In this document: piece by piece, positions 24,678-39,600 of the stretch
Layout of the letters: every line of letters begins with the position of its first letter
Position numbering within the stretch: position 1 is the stretch's first letter
Assembly: GCA_934178555.1 (NCBI GenBank)
Contig: CAKPQL010000006.1
Span: 6,941 to 70,940 of the forward strand
Reading direction: 5' to 3'
Source of the DNA: an uncultured Clostridia bacterium
GTDB taxonomy: Bacteria > Bacillota > Clostridia > TANB77 > CAG-508
DNA length: 64,000 nt
Notes under the pieces: model-generated
Seen by the model: only the letters and a program-made list of their open reading frames with translations
Database searches by the model: none
What the model was told of the DNA's origin: nothing
Made by a program: the position numbers and the translations under genes

Positions 24678-27600
24678 TTAGAATTCTAAATAATTTCTTG
24701 GGTCTACTGCTGATGAGTATGAACCGCTTATTTTTCTTATTTCAAAATGTAAGTGTGCTCCTGTTGATGTACCAGCTCCTGCATCTCCTGGTTTTCCACC
24801 TTCTAATGCAATTTGTTGTCCTTTAATTACTGTATCTCCTACTTGTACATCAATTTCATATAAGTGAGCATAGAAACTATATATTTTTTCTCCATTAACA
24901 ACATGCTCTATTTCTATACAGTAACCATATCCACCATTTTCTCCTGCATACGTTACAGTACCGTCAGCTATTGCTAATATTGGTGTTTTCCATTCTGCAG
25001 CAATGTCTAATCCTGTATGGAATTTCTCTTCTTCTCCTGTTGTTGGATCTATTCTTGTTCCATAATCAGATGTAATTACATAGCTTGAATTAACTGGTAA
25101 TACAAACTCTGATTTATTTGCACTCATTAAAGCCAATGTTGTAATTTGTGGTTTCTTCTGCCATTTTAATACTGGATATCCATTGTTTAGGTTATCTGTA
25201 TCTGATTTATATGATTCACCTAAGTTTGCTAATAATGTTGTTATATCTGTTATTGGTTGTGTTGTATCTATTTGTTTACGTATTGACTCATTTATTGTTG
25301 CTCCTACACCATTATTTGTACTTGTACTTAAGTAATAACAATTTGTTAATGCACCAGTTGTTATATCTCCGTTTGTTTCTGTTACTTCTTTGAATCCTAC
25401 TATTTCACCTACTGAGGTACTTCCAGATACAATTCCTATACTATAACAATTTTCTACTATTACTTCTTTTAATATTTGTCCTGCTATACCACCAACTTGG
25501 TTAATTCCTGTTATATTTCCAGAATTATAGCAATTTCTTATTACAGTATTTCCTTTTGCATATCCTACAATTCCACCAACTCTACTTGCATTTGATGTTA
25601 TATCTGCTGAATTGTAACAATCTTCTATTGTAGTATCAGTTGCATATGCAACTATTCCACCTACATAACCTTTAGTTGAAATTATATTACCATCTTGAAT
25701 TCCTATATTCTTAATAGTAGCTCCATTTGTATGTCCAAATAATCCTACATATGTTGATGTTGAGTTTATATCAATGTTAGAAATTGTATGTCCGCTTCCA
25801 TCAAAGTTTCCTTTAAATTGTTTATTAGATTTACCTATTGGTGTAAATGTCAATCCTGTTAAATCTAAATCATTTGCTAATGTTACTTTTTCTCCTTCAT
25901 ATGTTGTTCCACTATTTACTAAACTACTAAATTCTATTAAATCTTCTTCTGTTTTTATAATATTATCTTTTACTTCTACATCTGCTCTTGTCATATTTCC
26001 ATATGAATCTTTTACTTCTACATAGAATTTATATGTTTTATTAAATTCTGAAACCATACTATATGTCTTAGTAATAGTAGCAGTTGTTCCTGTTACAGTT
26101 TGTCTTGCAATTTCTGTTCCATCTTCTTTGTAGAATATAAAGCTATCTAAGTTTCTATCTTCTCCACTTGCTGTTAATTCTACTCCGCTTAATGTTAATT
26201 CTGCATCTAATGTAACATTTTTTGGTAATGTTATATCTTCGTCAGTGTCTTCCCCACGTTTTGATACTACAGCTCTTGCTCCATTTACTCTAACAGTTAT
26301 ATCAATTAAGCTCATATTAGGATCAATTGTAATAACATTATGCTCAATTTTATATTCGTCTCCTTCTACTATTGAAATTGTTTCATTACCTATTACTACA
26401 CCATTTTCGTCTGTTACTTTTAACACATAGTTTCCTATTTGAACATTATCAAATCCAAATTCTCCATTTTTATCTGTTAAAGTTGTTTCATTTATTTCTA
26501 TAGTTGCATTTGTAACCTTTGTATCTGTCGCATCTAATACTTCTCCAAATATTTCTATAACTCTTATATATTTAATATCTTCTGCCTTCTTATCATAGTT
26601 TTTAATTAATATATCTAAGTCTTCATTTGTAATGTAACCATCTCCGTTAAAGTCATATTTATCGTTTGTACTATCCACTACAGTATTTACTCTTGCTTTT
26701 CTATTTACTTGAACTAAGTCTCTTATGTCAATATATTCATCATCGCCCGCAACTTCACCAGCTATTAAGTATGCTTTTCCTGTATATCTTCTTACACCAT
26801 ATGTTGCAGGTATATCTATCATTGTATATTTCAAATATCCATCTTTCTTTATAGTCATCTTATAATTGTCTCCTGCTGGTATCTCTACATTAAATGTTCC
26901 GTCTGCCTTAGTTACTGCTGTTGTTATTAATGTATCTGCATTATCTAGTATTTGAACTACTGTGTTTGCATAACTATTTTTGTTTTCTGTTATTATTGTA
27001 CCTGTTATTATTGTGCGTTTCTTAATTGTTAATTTATATTTTGATTCATTTCCACTTTCTGCTGTAACAATTACATCTAATACTATATCTTTATCCATTG
27101 ATTTTAAATCTTTTACAACATTTAGTACTTTACTTCCAATATGTTTTTCAACTGTTACTGTTGATAATGGATTTGTAGCAATCAATGTAATATCTGCATT
27201 ATATTCTTCTGGGTCTAGTTCTATTACATATTCGCCTATATAATTCATATCGGTTGGTTTATTCATAGTTGCTATTTGTCCACCGTTATATTTTACTTCT
27301 TCTAATCTACTATCATCTGATACATCTTTTAACCATAATGTGTATGTTTGTGTTCTGCTTCCATTTGGTGATACTACTGTTATTGTTACATATGTAGTAT
27401 TTTCAAAATCTATATCGTTTAATGTTGCCTGTCCAGTTACTTGTTCTCCTGAACCATTTACATTGTCTTTTGTATAAATCTTAACAGTAGCTGAACCATA
27501 CATTGAATCTTCTGGATATATACTATTAGCTTTTGCAAGTGCATATACTGCTCCGCTTCCTGCTAATCCTAAATTATTTACTTTATACTCGTATTTTCCT

Positions 27601-30600
27601 GGTTGTAAATCAACTTGTCTTCCTCCAATTGTTAATTCTTTCAATTCTGCTTGACTTGCCTTTGGAACTATATCTATAAAGTATTCTGCTGAAGCTCCTC
27701 TTTGTGGTATTACTTTTACTTTTAATGTTGTTACAGCTTCTTTATCTATTGGTATTGCTTCTGCTAATAACACTCCGTTTGATGCGTTTATTATATTTCC
27801 ATCTAAATCGTATAATTCAACAGTTGCCATAGGGCTTACTGGTACTATTCTTAAATCTATTTCTTCTCTTTCTTCTGCAGTTGCATCTAATAGTATTTCA
27901 TATGTATCATGATATCCAAGTACACCGTTATGCCATTCACTATATGGTGAATCCATTGGTGTAATACCATCATTATAGTTATCTGTTGTTATTGACTCTA
28001 GAGTATTTTCTGTTGATACTCTATTTACATATAAGTAGTATACTCCCTCAATTTCTTCACCTGTTGCACTTTGACTTGCTGGTATATCTACCCTTAACTC
28101 AATTTTAACTTTTCCATTTACTAATGTATATTTATCAATATGTTCTATTATTTCTTCTACTTTTTGCCATTTGAATGATTGTCCATTTATAGAAACATTT
28201 GCAAATTCATAATTTGGAATCATTTTTACATCAATTTGTTCTACTGTATCTGAAATTTCATATTCATAATATGTTTCTTGCTCTGTTACAATTGGTTCTA
28301 GTCCATTTCCATCAACATATAACTCTTTAATTGATGCATCAGCTGATTTCCTAATGAACCATACTCTGTAATCTTTTGCAGTTATACCATCTTCTGATAC
28401 TACTCTTACTTTTAACTCTGTTAATGTTTCTGTTATTGCCACAGTTTTTTCTACTTGACCAACTCCTGCAACATTTACATAGTCTCCATCTAAATAGATT
28501 TTTGAATATTCACTTTCTGTAATTATCTTTGTTAATACTTCATTAACACTTTCATCTATATATTTAGTATATATTGTTCCGTCTTTTTCTGTCTTTCCTA
28601 CAAAGTCATAATGTGTAATTTGATCATCTACAGGTATTTCATCATTATTTCCAATAACCTTAGAAATCTCTGCCGAATCATCTTGTTTTGTTATTGTTAA
28701 TGTATATTCCTCAGCTGGTACTTGTAAATCTTCTGATTGTACTTTTACTTTAATTACAAATGTTCTACCAACTGATGTATTTAACATAGCAACTTTTGAA
28801 TATGGATACACATATGGTTTATATTTTGTAGTTATAATTGTTTGACCATATAATTCATTTCCTGTCTTGATGCTATTTCCAGCTTTATCCAATATATCAA
28901 CAAGTTCTAGATTTATTACAGCATAACTATTTGTTGCCCATAATGTCAATTTTGTTGTATCTTGATCCATTCTTATATTGCATGAATAATTATTTGGATT
29001 TGTTGGATCTGCTACAATATTTTGAGATCTATCATAGAATTTCTTTCCTGTCTCATATTCTTTTCCGTCATTATCTATTTTAATTTCTGGATATTCTCTT
29101 TCTATTGTAACACTACTAATTGAATCATCTGAATACATTCTTCTTACAATAATATATCTTTCTACTGTTGGTGCATCTTCAAATTCTGGTATTATTTCAA
29201 CTTTTATTGTAGCTACACTATTCTCATTTGGTAATGATATATCAAATGGTAATGTCTTTGCTTGTCCATTTACTGTAATTACCTTTGTTGCACTAGCACA
29301 TTCTAAGTTAATTTCATCAATTCTAACTGTATCTAATTGTGATGTTACATTTATTCGTTTTTCATATCGTTCTGTATCTGAATTCCAACTAAATGTTCCA
29401 TCTGTTTCAACTTTATAATCTGCACTATCTTTATTTATTACTATGCTTGTTATATTTGTGCTTGTATGTTGTCTTGTTATTTGTACTGTATATTCTTTTG
29501 CTTCAATACTTGTATCCTCTGGAACAAGTGATATTTTAGCAATAATTACTTTATCATCTGTATAATCTAAAGCAGATATTATATTGTTTAATGTAAATAT
29601 TATTTCTTTTTCATCTGAACTTGATTTGCTTGTTCCAAGCAATGTTGTTACATCTGTTCCATTTACATTAACTGATATTGTTGTATTTGCTTTACTTAAT
29701 TTATTTTCACCAGTTATTATTATTGGTAAAGTATTTTTATCTGCATTTACATTTACTTTATAAATTCCATCTGTATTATCTAATGTAGCCAATTTTCCAT
29801 CTACTACTATACTACTTAAGTTAGTGTTTCTTGCTTTTTTGTATAAAGTTATAACATATGGTTTATTTTCATTTGTTGCTCCTGATTCTGCTTTTGTTAT
29901 TACCTTAAAGTAAACCTCTTCTCCTTCTGGCATTGTAAATGTTGAATCTATTGTATAATTTTCAAGCACCTTTGCATTATTGTATGGATCAGCCTTATCT
30001 ATTCTTGAAATTTCTACATCCATTTTTGTTGTATCTGCAGGTAGTATATCTCCTAATGAGATTTCAGACCAATTACTTGGAATATACACTGTATCACAAC
30101 CATACCAATAATCATAACCATCTTGATATTTATTTCCATAATACCATTTATAATAGATATGTGTTTTTTCTTTAAAAGTCTCTGTATGAGTACTATTATC
30201 TTTTAATACTATTTCTCCTGTTTCACCACTTACTGCTGGTTTTACTTTTATTTGTTCCAATATAGTACTATTATATTGTCTTGTAATTATTAACTTATAT
30301 GTTTTTGAAGGTATATCAGTATCTTGTGGTATTACTGTTATTAATACTTCTACTTCTTTTTCAGTTATACTACTTAAATCATATGTTCCTACTTCTTCAT
30401 AAGTTTTATTATTAGGAGTTGTTGTGTAATTTGCATCTGTAATAGAAACTGTTGCAAATACATTTGCAGATATTGCTCTTATTACAGCTGAAGTATCTGT
30501 ATCGTTTACATTTGCTTTAAATATTGCTTCTATTCCAGCTTCTGTTGAAGCCTCTTTTGTTGCATCTACTCCTTTTACATATACATTGCTTAAGCTTGCA

Positions 30601-33600
30601 TTTGTAGCCATTCTTATTACATTTATCTTATATTCTTTTGTTGCTCCAGATTCTGCAGTTACTGTAATTATTACTTCTTTTATAGCTCCATCTCCTGTAG
30701 TTGCTTCTGCTAAGTCTACACTAAATCCATCATCTGTTTGAGTAACAACTGTATTGTCAACTTTTATTTCAACTGTTGCTCTATCACAACTTGCTACAAT
30801 TTTTGCAAAATCTACTTTTTCTACTGATGATTTTGCTATAACTTCTCCATCTGGATTAAATACTATTGTTCCTGTTTGATCAGTTGATGTTGAAGTTTCT
30901 GTATATGAGTATGAAACATCTTCTACTCCTAATTCTATGTGTCTTCTTGTTAATTTTAATTTATGTGTTTTTACAACACTTGTATCTTCTGCAGCAACAT
31001 TAAATTCTACATAAATGTATCTATTTTCATCGTTGCTTGCATCTTCTGTTGGATCATCTGCATATAAATCTGCTAATCCAGATATTGCAAATGAATTGTT
31101 TACTACAGAACTTATAGTTACACTACTTAAATCTCCATCAACTACTTTATATGCTCTTGGTGTTCCTACTACTTTTCCTAAAGTATCTGCTGGTGATACT
31201 AGTATGTCTGTGTCTTCATTTACATTAATTTCTGCAGTATATAGATTTGTTTCTGAATCATAAATAGCATTTTTAGTTCTAGTTCCAGCTTTTACTGTTA
31301 TTGCATTTATATCAGCATTAGCTGATTGTCTTCTTACCTTTAATGTATATGCCTTTTCATTTCCATATTCAGCTTTTACAACTATATTAAATGTTTTTTC
31401 TGTTCCTTCTGAAATTGTATATAATTTCGTTGCATCTAATTCTTCTTTTTGTACACTACCTGTTTCATCTGTATATCGTACATATACTTTAGCATTTCCA
31501 CATATAGTTTCTGCTGAAATTATGTTTATTCCTTCTACACTTGAAGGTATTGTTTTGCTTATTACATCTGTGTTTGCAAAGCTTATTTGTTGTTTAGTTG
31601 TTCCATATGTATATTCAACTTTTCCTAAGCCTACTTCTGTATGTTTTCTATTTAATCTAATAATATAATCAGCTCTATTACCATCTTCTGCTCTTACAGT
31701 AACTTTTACATTTATTGTTTTTCCTGTTGTATCTGTATCTTCTACTTTGTTATGTGAAGCTTCACTAATGCCTGATATTGTAAATTCATTGTCTACTATA
31801 CTACTTACTGTTGCACTTGTTAAATCTCCTTCTGATACAAGATATGCTTTTGCAGCTACCACTCTAGCATTGCTATCTCTTAATACAACTTTTACTTTTG
31901 GATCACTTCCACTTTCTATATCTAATACATAAGCTCCTAATGTTGTATCTAGTATATTTGTTTTATTCTTGTCTGCTTGAACTTCTTTTATTGATGTATC
32001 TGTTGTTCTCTTTCTAATGTTTATAGTAAACTCTTGATTAACATTTCTTAATGAAACTATAAATTTTACTTTTGTAATTCCGCTATTTGCTACATTTACT
32101 GTTAACTTTCTATCAGTTAATACATTTCCCAATTCATCTTTTACTATAACTTCATCATCAAGTTCACAAAGTATATCTGTTAATTCTATTACTGAAGTAT
32201 TATTTGGAACTTTTATTATATCCCTTGTTTCAAATGTATTGCTTGATTTAGCTTCAAAGTCTGATGCTGTTAATTGTGCATCTGTTTTAACATTTCCTGA
32301 CAAATCTAATCCATTTATTGATATTAGATAAGGTTTCTCGCCTAATACATAAAGTGTATATTCTGTTGCTCCTAAAGCTCTATCTTCTGGTGTTACTTCA
32401 ATTTTTATAACAATTTCTTGTATATCACTTCCTGATATACCTACTTGATTTAATGCCTGACTTAATTGATTTAATAAATCTTTTGTTATATCTTTTAATC
32501 CATTATCTCTTATATTTTCATCTACACCTTTACCTGTAACTGTTACATCTGTTCCATTTAAAGATTTGATGTATACATTTACTAAAGCATTTTCTTCTAT
32601 ATCTTTTATACTTAAATCAAGTTTATTTATAGGTAATGCTAATGTATCAGTATATGTAGTTTTTGTATCTAATCTTGGTTCATATCCGTTTAATTTTATT
32701 GTTCCAATATATTTATTATTAGATTTCTTAGTAACTTTTAATCTATATTCAACACTCTTTCCTATCTCTGGAATTACTGTAATTAATTCTTCTATAGTTG
32801 CTTTATCTTTTGCTGCAAATGGTATTTCCTTAGGATTTGCTGTAGAATATAGGCTTCCTTTTTCACTCTCTAATCCGTTTTCTATTGTTGCGTATTCGTT
32901 TTCTGTTTTTATGTTGTTTATTACTAATTTATCTTGTGTAGATGGAACCTTATATTCATATGTATATACAATTTTTCCATCTATTGTTTCTGGACCTACG
33001 AAATCTTTTGATGAAGTAATTGTTTTTGTAGTTCCATCTTCATTTAAAACTTCAATAGCTATATTTGTATTTGACATTAATCTTGTAATTGTTAATTCAT
33101 ATTTAGCCATATATTCATCATCTGTTTTATTAGTATAGTATTCTGGATATAATTTATATCCTTTAGATGTTACTGTTGTTTCTACTACAATTGTCCTTAC
33201 CTCGTCTGCACTTATAGTTTTATCTACTCCATTTTCATCTGTATATGTATAATTTTGTGTAAGTGATATATTTAATGAATTTTCATTCATTTCAGATGTT
33301 GCTGTTGCAATATTTTCTTTTACAGTAAATCCGTTTACTTTTGTTACTTTTATGCCTACTACACCTTCACTCTTTGAAGTTACCTTTACATCTTTTACTG
33401 TTTCAGTTATTTCTGATTTGTAATCTGGTTTGCTTATATCAACTGTAACACTATCTGTTACATTGTATAAACTCATATCTTTCAAGTCTACATTATCCGT
33501 AGTTTTCTTTATTGTCAAATTGTATATTTTTTCATCTTTACCATTTTCTGCTGTAACTTTAATGTAAACATGTTTTACTGTACTTCTTAATCCTTGCTCT

Positions 33601-36600
33601 ACTAAATCTGAAGATTTAATTCCATTTAATTCTTTTAAATCACCTGTAATATAATCGCTATATGTTTTTCCTTCTGTTGATTTTATTATATTTGTCCACT
33701 CTACTTTTGCACGACTATCTTCTACTACTAAATCAGAAAGTTTTAAGTCTGTTAATTCTTTTGGAACTATTATATCAATATCATATGTTCCTGAAACTGC
33801 ATTATATGTAACTTCTCCAAAATCATCTAATCCCTTTATTACTCTTTCATCTACTGTTACTGTTAAATCTTTTAAGTTTGCATTACTACTTATTTTTCTT
33901 AAGTATAAGTCATATCTTTGAGTTTTTCCTCCATATTCTGCAGTTACTTCAATTACAAATCTTTGTGTTGTTTCATCTAAAATTACTTGTGGATTACTTG
34001 TAATTTCAGTTTCTTTAGTTAAATCTATACTATTTATTACAGCACTCATATTTTCATCAGATATTTTATATATCTTGTATGTAGCATTTCTTGCACATTT
34101 TGGAATAATTCTATATACATTATCTGTTGAATCTGTAGCAATTTCACGTGTATATGCTGTTGATGTTGATGTAATATATTCTGCAACTTCTTCTGTATTT
34201 GTAGTTGTTCCTTTTAATGTTACTGTCTCTAATATAGCTTCATTGCTTCCTTTTTCTATCTTTAGTATTAGAGTTTCTATTGCTCCATTTTTATCTGTGA
34301 AAGTTATTACTACATTATTTGTAATATCTGCTACTAATTCAATATCAGTAAGTATCTTTTCAGAACTTGAAGTTATTTGGTCTGTATATTTCTTTTCTAT
34401 GCTATTTCCGTCTTCATCAAGCATTCCCTCATTTACAGCAATGTCTAATGAAACTGGTACATATTCTGAATTTACTGTTAATCCAATTCTTGCTTTTGTA
34501 GCTGTTGGATCTACTGTTAATGTAGCTTCTCCTTTCTTTATTTGCTCGCTTGTTAATGACTTTTTGTCTAATGCAGTATTATTTGCATTTACTCCTGTTA
34601 CAGTTGCCGCATTTAACATTTGATGCTTAGAATTTATTTTTATTGTATATACTCTTGTTTGTCCATCTTCTGATGTTACTTTTACAACAACTTCTCTACT
34701 TATATCTGATGATAATTCCAAGTTATTTGCTACATATACTCTATTTGCTTCATCTATTGAACCTGTATTATCTTTAGATATTGCCATTTTTACTACTGCT
34801 TTTGAATCCTCAGGTGTTATTACTAATTTCAAAATACCTAAATTATTTGTAACACTTGTACTATATACATAATCTGATTCTTTTGTAAATCTTGCATCTT
34901 CTACTACCACGGTTGTTACAGTGTTTCCTGTTGATGAATCTATTGTTTCTGAATGTAATTCTTTTGTGATATTAGCATTTGAAGATAATTTCTTTATATC
35001 TAATGTATAATCTTTACTTAATGTTTTGTCTTCAGATGTAACATTGATTCTTAAACTATCTTTAGTAGATATATCAATAGCTGTTCCATTATCAACTCCA
35101 TCAACTGTTACTGTAGCTCCATTATTTTCTGTTTCTACATTAATTGTTGGGTTAGTTATACTATCAGATATTTCTAATATCCACTTGCTATCATCACTTG
35201 TGTCTTTGCTTGCGTACGTTACTTTTGAACCTTCTGTAGCATTTATTGATAATATGTTTATATTATTTGATAGTCTCTTTACTGTTAATTCTTTCATAAC
35301 AGTATTTGTTCCATCTTCTGATGTTACTTTTACATATAATGTTTTTGTATCTCCTACAGCTATTGGCATTTTTTCAGAAATACTTCCTTTTCCAGAAGCC
35401 AATATTGTAGCACTTGGATTTGTTACTGGGTTGTCTAAGTATACCTCTACTGTAGCTGTATCGCTTTCTGCTTTTACTGTCAACAATCCATTATCTAATG
35501 CTTTTAATTCTTCATTCATAACATCTTCGATATTTAAGTTTCTTCCATCAATATTTATGCTATCTAAGTTTGCATTATCATCCATTTCCATTATTACTAT
35601 TGTAAATGTTTCAGTTGGTGCTTTATCATATTCTGCTTTTACTACTACTGTTATTGTTTTTCCTATAATTTCTTTTTGTACATCATATATATATTTGCCG
35701 TCTGCTCCACTGTTTAGAACTAATAGTGTTGATATATCTTCTACACCATCTATTGTTATTGATTCTATTTCAGAATAACTATCAACTAAATCTATACCTA
35801 ATTTGTAAGCATCTTTATCTTTTAATACTTTTGCTATATATGAATTTGTTCCTAATTGTTGTTCTGCAACTTCAATTCTTGGTGTTGAATCTGTTGGGCT
35901 TTCTGTATAAACTTTGTCTATCTTTGCATTTTCAGATTCTTTATAAATATATATGTTATATTCCTGTGTATCACCATTTTGTGCTTTTACAATTATTTTC
36001 TTTAAGTATTTATTTTCTGTTTTCTCTTCTAATGTTACTGTAAGAACTTGACCTGGTTCTCTGTATGTTGATCCATTGTTTACAGAAACTTTAGCTTTTG
36101 AACTATTTGTTACTGGTTTAATTCCAACTGTATCTAATTCTACATTAGGATCATGTATAACTATTTCATATGCATAAGCTTCGTCTGGTGCTAATCTTGA
36201 TTTTATTGGTGTTATTTCATTTGGTCCAATATTTGTTAATTCTATATAATCAATTTCATTATTTGATGATATTGATTCAATCTTTAATACGTATCTTTCT
36301 GTATATTCTAATGATGTTACTACATCTACAGCTGTAATTTCTATTTCTACGTCTGCAGTTTTAGTTTCATCACTTGATAAAGCATTTGTTATTACTAATT
36401 TTGAATTACTAATACTTGATGTTTTATCAACACCGTTTACAGTTATTGCTTTTATATTTTTATTTCTTAAATCAATTGTAATATTTGCAGGATTGTTAAC
36501 ATCTTCAATCTTTGCATTAAATTCCTCTAAGTGTATTCCATCAGTACCTTCTGATCTGTCTGCAAGTTTTTCTGATGGCACTTCTGTAGTATCTATTACA

Positions 36601-39600
36601 TATATTGATTCAATAGAAGACTTCAATATTCTTATTGTATATTGTTTTTCTACTTTATTATCTGCACTTAATATTTTTACTGTAAATTCGTTTTCAATAT
36701 TTAATACATCTACTTCTTTCTTCAAAAGTGCATTAGGTTCTGTAACTTCTAATACATTACCATTGTTGTCTTCTAGTTGTATTTTACTTTCTTTATCTTG
36801 TATATATATTTCTATATTAGCTTTTAAATCACTTGGATTTATAAACTTAGTATATACTTTTTCTACTTTTGTTGTTACTTTATTTACTTTTTCTACTGGT
36901 AATAATATTTCGTCATTTACCTTTACAACTGCTTCTTTGTATACTAACAATGTAAATTTATATGTTTGACTTCCATCAGCAGTTGTTAATATTAATTCTA
37001 ATTCTTGAACAGGTTTTGTTAAGTCTAATCCATTAATTTGCCAATTATTTGTATCACTAATTCTTGTAGCTGTTAATTTTGCACCTGTTGCTTTATCTAT
37101 TACCTCTAAATTATCATCATATGTTAATGATATATTTAATGTTCCTGATACTGCTGAACCTTCTGTATCTATTAAGAATTTATCATCTCCATCAACACTT
37201 GATTCAAATTTTGATGCTCCATCATCTATGAAGATATCATCTATTCTTAATAAATCTTCTCTAACTATGTATATAGTTAATTCTTTTACATCTTTTGTTA
37301 TTTTATTTGTAATTTTTAATGTAGTAGTTCCTAATTCTTTTGTTGTTACTTTTAATTTATTTGCATCTGTTATTTCTGCTTTTGTAGTATCTGTTATTTC
37401 AAAGTCATAATCTTTTAAGTCTATTGTTTTATTACCAAACACATTAAATTCATTTTCTTTTTCAATTAGTACCGCTACTGTTTTTGGATTATTTTCTGCT
37501 TCTAGTTGTAAACTTTCTTCTCCAACTAATATATCCCATTCTGTTGATACTCTTACTTTTTCTGGATCTAATTTTACTGCACTATCTCCAACTTTTGTAT
37601 ATATTTTACTTAATGTTTGTGTTGTAGATTCTGCATTTCCACTTGTTCCGTTTCCTAATTCGCCAGAAGTATTTAATCCTGCTGCAAATACCTCACCATT
37701 TGTATTAATGTAATATGTATTATTATATCCTGCTCCTATTGTAAATACTTCCTCTGCATTTGTTTCTCTTATAGAGCTACTTGATGCATAATTTCCATCT
37801 GTTCCCATTTGTCCATATTTGTTATTTCCAAATGTATATAATTTCTTATCTTTTGATAAACACATATATGTATCTTCATTTGCTGATATATCTACCATTA
37901 CTTTATCTGATGATTTTACTAATGTTACTAATGTTTCATTATTTACTACATATATTTTTCCATCATTTGTTAACACTAATGTTGACTCTGTTCCTGTTGC
38001 AACTTTAACTGCTCCAGTTATTCCAGGAATTTTATATGCTCCTCCATTTTTCAATATATATGCATTTCCATTTGTATCTACTATAGCACTATAATTTCCA
38101 CCTGCAGATACTGATATTACTCTACTTGTTACTGGTCTTATAGTTTTTGGAGTTAATTGACTTGTTACTGTAGTTGAATCTAATCCTAATTGTCCATTTG
38201 AATTATCTCCCCATACATATACTGCACCTAAACTATCTAATGCTATTGTATGTTTATTTCCTGCATCAATTTGAACAACATCTTTGATTTGATTTCTATT
38301 TAATCTAGTTATTTGATCTACTTTATCTATTTCTCCTAATCCTAATTGTCCATTACCATTATTTCCCCATGCCCATACAGTTCCATCATTTCCTATTGCT
38401 ACTACAAAATCCTCTCCTGCTTTAACACTATTAAATGATACACTGTCGTTTATAATTGTTGGAAGAAGTTTGTTTGTAACATTTTCTTTATTGCCAAATA
38501 GATATGCTGTTCCATTTTTGTCTGTTACAACCGCAAATTTATTTCCACCTTCTATTGTAGGTGCTTGTATTGTTCCTACTGGTATTACTTTTACTATTAC
38601 AACATTTACTTTTCCTAATTCATCTGTAACCTTTACAGTTGTAGTTCCTATATCTGTACCTGTAATTATTCCATCTTCGCTTATTGTAGCAATTTCTGTA
38701 TTTGTAGATTCATATGTGAATGTAGAATTATCTTTACGTAATACATTTAATTTATATCTTCCATTTGCATTTACTTTATATGTTGAACCAACATTAATTA
38801 CTACTTCTTGTTCATCTAAATATGATGTATTATCTGAAATCATAACTGGTTCATAGCTATTAGTTAAACTTACTTTTTCTAGATTTCCATGATTATAATC
38901 ACCAAATCCATAAACTGTTCCATCTTTAGCAATCATTGTGCTATATGTTGTTCCTGCATTTGAACTCATAACATAATTTCCTAATTTTGAAACTTTTACA
39001 TAGCTATTTGATTTTTCGATATTTTGTCCTATTCCTAATTGTCCATATTTATTAGAACCAGCAACATATAATGATCCATTGCTTGTTACTATATGTGTAT
39101 GTGTATCTCCAGCTGATACGCTTTCAACTTTTTCTGTTATAGAAGTTACTTGTGAAGGGGTATATACTACTTTATCTTCTATTCCTAATCCTAATTGTCC
39201 ATCTTCATTATTTCCCCATACCCATAGTTTTCCATTTGTGTCTATTGCCATACTTGTTCTATTTCCAGCTTCTATATATTCTATTTGTGCATTAATATCA
39301 ACTTTTGCAAACATAGATCTATTTAGAATATCTTTTTCACCTAATTGTCCACTTGCATTTCTACCTGTTGTATATACTGTTCCATCAGAAGTTAATACCA
39401 TTGCATGGTCAACTCCAGCAGCAACATCTATTGCCTTTGAAATATTATCTATTGATTTTGGTATATTTATATCTGATGTAGATCCAATTCCTAAAGAACC
39501 TGCAATATTTCTACCCCAAGAATATACATATCCGTTTGTATCTAATGCAATAACTTGGTTTGCACCTGCTACTACTTTTATTATGTTATTTAATCTGCTA

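Noticed and set aside
35026..35778. 250-residue plus-strand frame inside the giant gene
   Set aside because: It is antisense to a conserved repeat region, composition is serine/threonine/isoleucine-rich as expected from a complement, and it has no ribosome site. Other frames opposite the long genes are rejected for the same reason.
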